From Hugenholtzia roseola DSM 9546 (lineage in GTDB: Bacteria; Bacteroidota; Bacteroidia; Cytophagales; Bernardetiaceae), in NCBI RefSeq assembly GCF_000422585.1, contig NZ_KE383878.1, positions 177,083 through 241,082 of the forward strand: a stretch of 64,000 nt of DNA. The letters are read 5' to 3'. The translations under genes and the position numbers were made by a program. Shown in pieces: positions 59,849 to 64,000 of this stretch (positions are counted from its first letter, which is position 1; each line of letters begins with the position of its first letter). The notes below the pieces were generated by a model that was given only the letters and a program-made list of their open reading frames with translations, did no database searches and was not told the origin of the DNA.

Positions 59849-62800
59849 ATGAGAATCTCTACCTTCTTTCCAAAATTTTGTGGCTTTGTAGCATTACTTT
59901 TACTCACTACTTTTGCACAAGCACAAATTCGTTATGTAAAACCTACTGCCACAGGCACAGGTGACGGCTCCTCGTGGGCGAACGCCTCAAACGACTTGCA
60001 AGGCATGATAAACGCCTCCAATGCAGGTGAGCAGGTCTGGGTCGCGGCAGGGACTTACAAGCCCACACAAGTCTGGTACACCTGCCCCACTTGTACGCTA
60101 CCCCAACAGCGTAGTATTTTGCTCAAATCGGGCGTACAGGTTTATGGCGGCTTTGCAGGAACGGAAACAACTACGGCGGCACGCAACAACTTTGCCCCAG
60201 GACAAGCAAATGAAACCATCTTGAGTGGCGATTTGAACGACGACGACAACTTCGACATCAACAATGGCGGCTATCAAGGCACGACAGGAAACGACAACGT
60301 CTATCACGTCGTTGTTTCTACCTACACCACAGCAGGGCATACCACTATTTTAGATGGCTTTACCATCAAGGGCGGACACGCAGGCAGTGCGCCTTGGAGT
60401 GTAAAAGGAGCAGGGATTCATGCGACTATGAATGTAGCCGCCACACAAATTTTTAGAAACAACCACCTCATCAACAATCAGGCTTGGGAGCAAGGCGGCG
60501 GCATCTATCTTATCAATAACAACGCCGCAGGCACGTTTTTGGTGGAAAATAACGTCATAGACCAAAATGTAAATCGCTATATTCCCATTCCCGGCGCAAC
60601 CACTGTTGGGGCAGGCATCTATGCAGAAAATAGTGGTACGCTAACCATTACACAGAATCAAGTTTCGAATAGTAAAAACTTGGGTACAAGCACTTGGTCG
60701 AGAGCAGGAGGCGTGCATCTGCACAATAAAGCAGATGGAACAACCAATTTTACCTACAACACCGTTCATTCCAATACCAGCGTCAATAACTACGCCTATG
60801 GCGCAGGAGTAGATGTCTTGCAAAGAGGGGCTGTCCTTAATTTCACACACAATACCGTCTATAACAACCTTCTTTCCACAGCAGTAGGCGCAGGCGCACA
60901 CGCCTTCGGAGGCGGACTTTTTGTAGAAGGGCGCGGAACGCAAATCATAGAAGACAATACCTTTTATGGCAACCAAGCGCAACAAGGCGGTGCCATGAAC
61001 ATTTACACTGACTTCAATGCCACAGGCGGTTTTACGGTAAGACGCAATCACATCTACAATAATGAGGCAGCAACTGGAGGAGGCATTATGTTTGACAATA
61101 GAAGAGGCATAACGACTATTTTCGAAGAAAACCAAATTCATAACAACACCGCAGTAGGTTCTGGTGGAGGTATTTGGGCGCGGAATAGCTGGCATCAAAG
61201 TCCTGCCACGATTATTTTTGAAAATAACGACATCTACGACAACACCCTTACAGGCTCTGGCTTTATATCGGGAGGTGGAATCTGGACGCAAAATCCTGCC
61301 CAAGGAGGCAATATCATCATCAACAACAATCGCGTTCATGGCAATAGTGCAGGCACTTCGAGCAACCCGACAAACTTTGTAATGGGCGGTGGTGGTATTT
61401 GGGCAGACAACGGTGGCGGCAGCCTAACCATTACCAACAATGAGGTCTATGAGAACAGTTCCAACAATGGCGGCGGCGGCATAGCAGTCTTTACAGGACG
61501 CTTTTCTAATAACTGGACGCAACTTGTACAGACCACTATTTCGGGCAACAATGTCTATGACAATCAAGCCCTTTACAAAGGTGGTGGCATAGCACTGGAA
61601 GTAGGTAATAGGGGCATTTGTAACCTTGAACAAAACCAAATACACGGCAATAGTACCTTAGAAGGCGGTGGCTTGTATATCTTAGCTAATCAAAGTTCGG
61701 GCGGTGGCATTTCGGGTATCTCAAACGCGACGGGGAATCAGATTTACGATAACTCAGCCAACAATGGAACAGGTGGCGCACAAGGCAAAGGTGGTGGCGT
61801 TGCGCTACTAATCGTAGATGATGCAACCTCAAATTTTCATAGCAACCAAATCTATGGCAATGCCTCTGAATTTCGTGGCGGTGGCATGTATTCCGAAACC
61901 GAGCGCGGCGGCATGGCAAACCATCACCGCAACGCCATTCACCACAACACTGCAAACGAACAAGGTGGCGGGGCTTATGTCTATCTTAGCAGTTTTAGTA
62001 GTGCAACGGTAAGGCAGCAGTTTGTCAATAATACCATTTATGAAAACAGTGCGCAAAGTGGCGGCGGCATGTCGGTAATAGGGGGTCAGCGCATGGTCTT
62101 CGATTGCATCAATAATACCTTTTATGGCAATGCTGCCACTTCCTTAGCAGGGGCTTTGCTTACAAGCAATGGCGCGAATAATAGCCATGTTTTGAACTAT
62201 CAGAACAACATCTTTTGGGGAAATAGAATCGGTACGAATACAGATGCCCCGGGTTCGGATATTCTTCGAATCGGCTTTACAAATGTCAATTTTACAAATA
62301 TTACGCACAACATAGTGCAGCCCAATAGCATCTATGATTTTGATGTCGCCAATCAGAATTTGGTGCAAGACCCTCTTTTTGTAAATGCAGCGGCTGGCGA
62401 CTTCCGCTTGCAGCCTGCAAGTTTGGCAGTGGATAATGGCAGCAATGCAGCTTGGGCTACTACGGGTCTAAATACAGACAAGGGCGGTTTTACGCGCCCG
62501 ATGTATTGTGTCGTGGATAGAGGTGCGTATGAGCTACAAGAACCACCTGTCGGTCTCCCCCCCACCGACGTATATGTGTGGAACGGTTCAGTAGATTCAG
62601 ATTGGTTTAAACCACAAAACTGGACTTTTGCAGGCTGCGACCCCAACGGGATTCCCTCTTGTGCCTATAATGTCTTGATACCCAATGCCTGTCCTAATTA
62701 TCCTATCATCGATAAAGACGGGGCATCTTGTCGCGACATACACGTAGCAAATGGAACGAGCAACCCTTCTTTGGGTTTTGTAGCAGGGAAAAAATTAGAG

Positions 62801-64000
62801 GTCTGTGGCGATTTTATCCATTCAGGTACGCTTTCTACCCCTAACGCTGGTCGTGTCGATTTCATAGGCTTGCAAAAACAGTATTACATACGCACCGCCA
62901 CAGCACAGGGCGAATTTAATGACGTTGTCATCAACAACCAATATACCGATTTGAACGACCCTCACCCCGATGGCATCAGCGACGCGCTTGTTATTGTAGC
63001 CACAACCCTAACCAAAGGCACAGACGTTTATACAGGCATAGGCAATCTTATCCTAAGCAACACAGGCACGCTTTCTTTCCTGCGCGGCAGAATCCGAACC
63101 GAAAGCACTTTCGAGGTTGTTATCAAAAACAGAAACACAAACGCCGTTCAGGGGCATAACATAGACCGCTTTATAGAAGGGCGCATCAGACGCTACCACA
63201 ATAGCTTAGGGAGCTATGATTTCCCCGTCGGACTTAAACATTCCGAAATTGTTACCTCTGCGCCCGTAGAAGTAGTCATACCTTATTTGGCAGATGCAAA
63301 TATGTACCTAACAACGGGGTCTTGGATAGCCAATCAGCCTTGGCTTGGCGGACAGGGCTGGAATCGCTGGATTTGGAACAATTACGCACAAATAGATTTA
63401 GGCGTAACACACTTTAATATCAGCGAACTGGTTTTGAGTGGCTGCCCCTCTTGTTTTGATAACGACCGCTATGTAGTCGGCAATATCAACCTTTCATATA
63501 GCACCAACGGCACAACTTGGGTGAATTATGGTAGCGTGCCTACAGGTTTTCCTTCTAATACAGGTACAGGAAACGACATCAATACTATCGCACTCACCCC
63601 TTTTGATGCGCGTTATATCAGAATCACCATACCTTCTTCTACGGGTGGGCTTCGCTTCAATGTCAATAAGAAGGAAGAAATCGCCAGCGACGATACCTTT
63701 GTAGAAGGGAAAGGCTACCAACTCGCCAACATCAACTTCACAAGTGCAACGACAATAGACAACCTTTTGGCATACTTCAATGAATACACAACCCTACCGG
63801 GCGGTACAAATCAAACAGAATGTAGCTACCAATTTAGCTGTGATGCCGCCGATAATGGTTTCTGGACTATCAACGCCCATGATGCCGCAGGTACTGCCAT
63901 CGCAGGCGACGGCGTGTATTCGGCAACGCTTTACAACCGCCTCTATACCAATATGTGTGGCATAGCGGCGCAAGTGATGAAAAAGCCACACGGCGCAACA
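59849..64000 (+). CDS. Giant secreted right-handed beta-helix protein, 5' part (runs off the right edge)
   Basis: An open frame of 1384 codons runs from the ATG at 59849 to the window end. The signal peptide (FVALLLLTTFAQAQ) is followed by RYVKPTATGTGDGSSWANAS, the usual entry to a parallel beta-helix, and about 25 coils rich in Asn, Gly and short repeats such as GGGIW, NNEVYENSS, GGGIAVF and NQIYGN up to about residue 860. A connecting domain (VWNGSVDSDWFKPQNW, then NVLIPNACPNYPIID) follows. Around 1190-1290 lies a possible carbohydrate-binding region (RYVVGNINLSYSTNGTTWVN, RYIRITIPSSTGGLRF). This looks like a type IX-secreted surface protein; the C-terminal sorting domain that would prove it is outside the window. 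Confidence 0.85.
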   Translation, partial: MRISTFFPKFCGFVALLLLTTFAQAQIRYVKPTATGTGDGSSWANASNDLQGMINASNAGEQVWVAAGTYKPTQVWYTCPTCTLPQQRSILLKSGVQVYGGFAGTETTTAARNNFAPGQANETILSGDLNDDDNFDINNGGYQGTTGNDNVYHVVVSTYTTAGHTTILDGFTIKGGHAGSAPWSVKGAGIHATMNVAATQIFRNNHLINNQAWEQGGGIYLINNNAAGTFLVENNVIDQNVNRYIPIPGATTVGAGIYAENSGTLTITQNQVSNSKNLGTSTWSRAGGVHLHNKADGTTNFTYNTVHSNTSVNNYAYGAGVDVLQRGAVLNFTHNTVYNNLLSTAVGAGAHAFGGGLFVEGRGTQIIEDNTFYGNQAQQGGAMNIYTDFNATGGFTVRRNHIYNNEAATGGGIMFDNRRGITTIFEENQIHNNTAVGSGGGIWARNSWHQSPATIIFENNDIYDNTLTGSGFISGGGIWTQNPAQGGNIIINNNRVHGNSAGTSSNPTNFVMGGGGIWADNGGGSLTITNNEVYENSSNNGGGGIAVFTGRFSNNWTQLVQTTISGNNVYDNQALYKGGGIALEVGNRGICNLEQNQIHGNSTLEGGGLYILANQSSGGGISGISNATGNQIYDNSANNGTGGAQGKGGGVALLIVDDATSNFHSNQIYGNASEFRGGGMYSETERGGMANHHRNAIHHNTANEQGGGAYVYLSSFSSATVRQQFVNNTIYENSAQSGGGMSVIGGQRMVFDCINNTFYGNAATSLAGALLTSNGANNSHVLNYQNNIFWGNRIGTNTDAPGSDILRIGFTNVNFTNITHNIVQPNSIYDFDVANQNLVQDPLFVNAAAGDFRLQPASLAVDNGSNAAWATTGLNTDKGGFTRPMYCVVDRGAYELQEPPVGLPPTDVYVWNGSVDSDWFKPQNWTFAGCDPNGIPSCAYNVLIPNACPNYPIIDKDGASCRDIHVANGTSNPSLGFVAGKKLEVCGDFIHSGTLSTPNAGRVDFIGLQKQYYIRTATAQGEFNDVVINNQYTDLNDPHPDGISDALVIVATTLTKGTDVYTGIGNLILSNTGTLSFLRGRIRTESTFEVVIKNRNTNAVQGHNIDRFIEGRIRRYHNSLGSYDFPVGLKHSEIVTSAPVEVVIPYLADANMYLTTGSWIANQPWLGGQGWNRWIWNNYAQIDLGVTHFNISELVLSGCPSCFDNDRYVVGNINLSYSTNGTTWVNYGSVPTGFPSNTGTGNDINTIALTPFDARYIRITIPSSTGGLRFNVNKKEEIASDDTFVEGKGYQLANINFTSATTIDNLLAYFNEYTTLPGGTNQTECSYQFSCDAADNGFWTINAHDAAGTAIAGDGVYSATLYNRLYTNMCGIAAQVMKKPHGAT

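Overview
The window is chromosomal DNA of a gliding member of the Bacteroidota, most likely of the order Cytophagales. The reasons are promoters of the TTTG / TAnnTTTG type and almost no Shine-Dalgarno sequences, the gliding genes gldJ and gldF, a propeller/Y_Y_Y sensor, two SpoIIE-type phosphatases, a TonB-dependent receptor, a YceI lipoprotein, leucine dehydrogenase and a very large secreted beta-helix protein of the kind exported by the type IX system. No tRNA, rRNA, CRISPR array, prophage or complete insertion sequence was recognised.

Layout. 1-7.1 kb (minus strand): a cut-off hypothetical gene, a lone adenine DNA methyltransferase, a CDGSH Fe-S protein, a SurA-like lipoprotein and a giant propeller-GAF-SpoIIE sensor phosphatase. 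7.5-14.9 kb: dihydrolipoyl dehydrogenase, a flavin amine oxidase, leucine dehydrogenase, a YceI lipoprotein and a TPR protein. 15-17.6 kb: a UbiA-like membrane protein, a tyrosine-recombinase-like protein that has lost all its catalytic residues, and a FAH-family hydrolase. 17.8-22 kb (minus): an apparent operon of an MpaB/Lcp-type haem oxygenase, a Pyr4/PaxB-like membrane terpene cyclase and a 7TM-DISM SpoIIE phosphatase. 22.3-30.3 kb: a YdcF/ElyC protein, a nucleotide-sugar dehydrogenase, gcvT, a DUF2520 protein, a small lipoprotein, gldJ and a sugar nucleotidyltransferase. 30.5-39.3 kb (plus): a TPR protein, a TPR histidine kinase, an EamA transporter, rpsA, a lipoprotein and a YhhQ-type transporter. 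39.3-53.3 kb (minus): DUF72, two large HAMP/GAF(/PAS) sensors without an output domain, gldF, a type II restriction-modification pair, an ABC exporter and a TonB receptor. 53.7-64 kb: fabF, a small secreted-protein operon, an LptF/LptG permease, a membrane TPR-HTH regulator and the 5' part of a giant beta-helix surface protein.

The structure least explained by the genes is a dispersed intergenic repeat family: seven copies of a roughly 140-210 bp element with imperfect terminal inverted repeats (core GTTAARTTCT / AGAAYTTAAC), a conserved A/T block, an exchangeable terminator-like hairpin, a palindrome (GGACAAGGCA and complement) and a TAnnTTTG motif. One copy is flanked by a perfect 14-bp direct repeat that includes the stop codon of the neighbouring gene, which is what insertion of a mobile element would leave. 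A related family of 31-33 nt hairpins (AAAC(C)CTAAG-N13-CTTAG(G)GTTT) occurs inside some copies and alone as gene terminators. Other points of interest are the oxygenase/terpene-cyclase pair, the catalytically dead recombinase, a structured rpsA leader and a perfect 20-bp palindrome upstream of the small secreted-protein operon.
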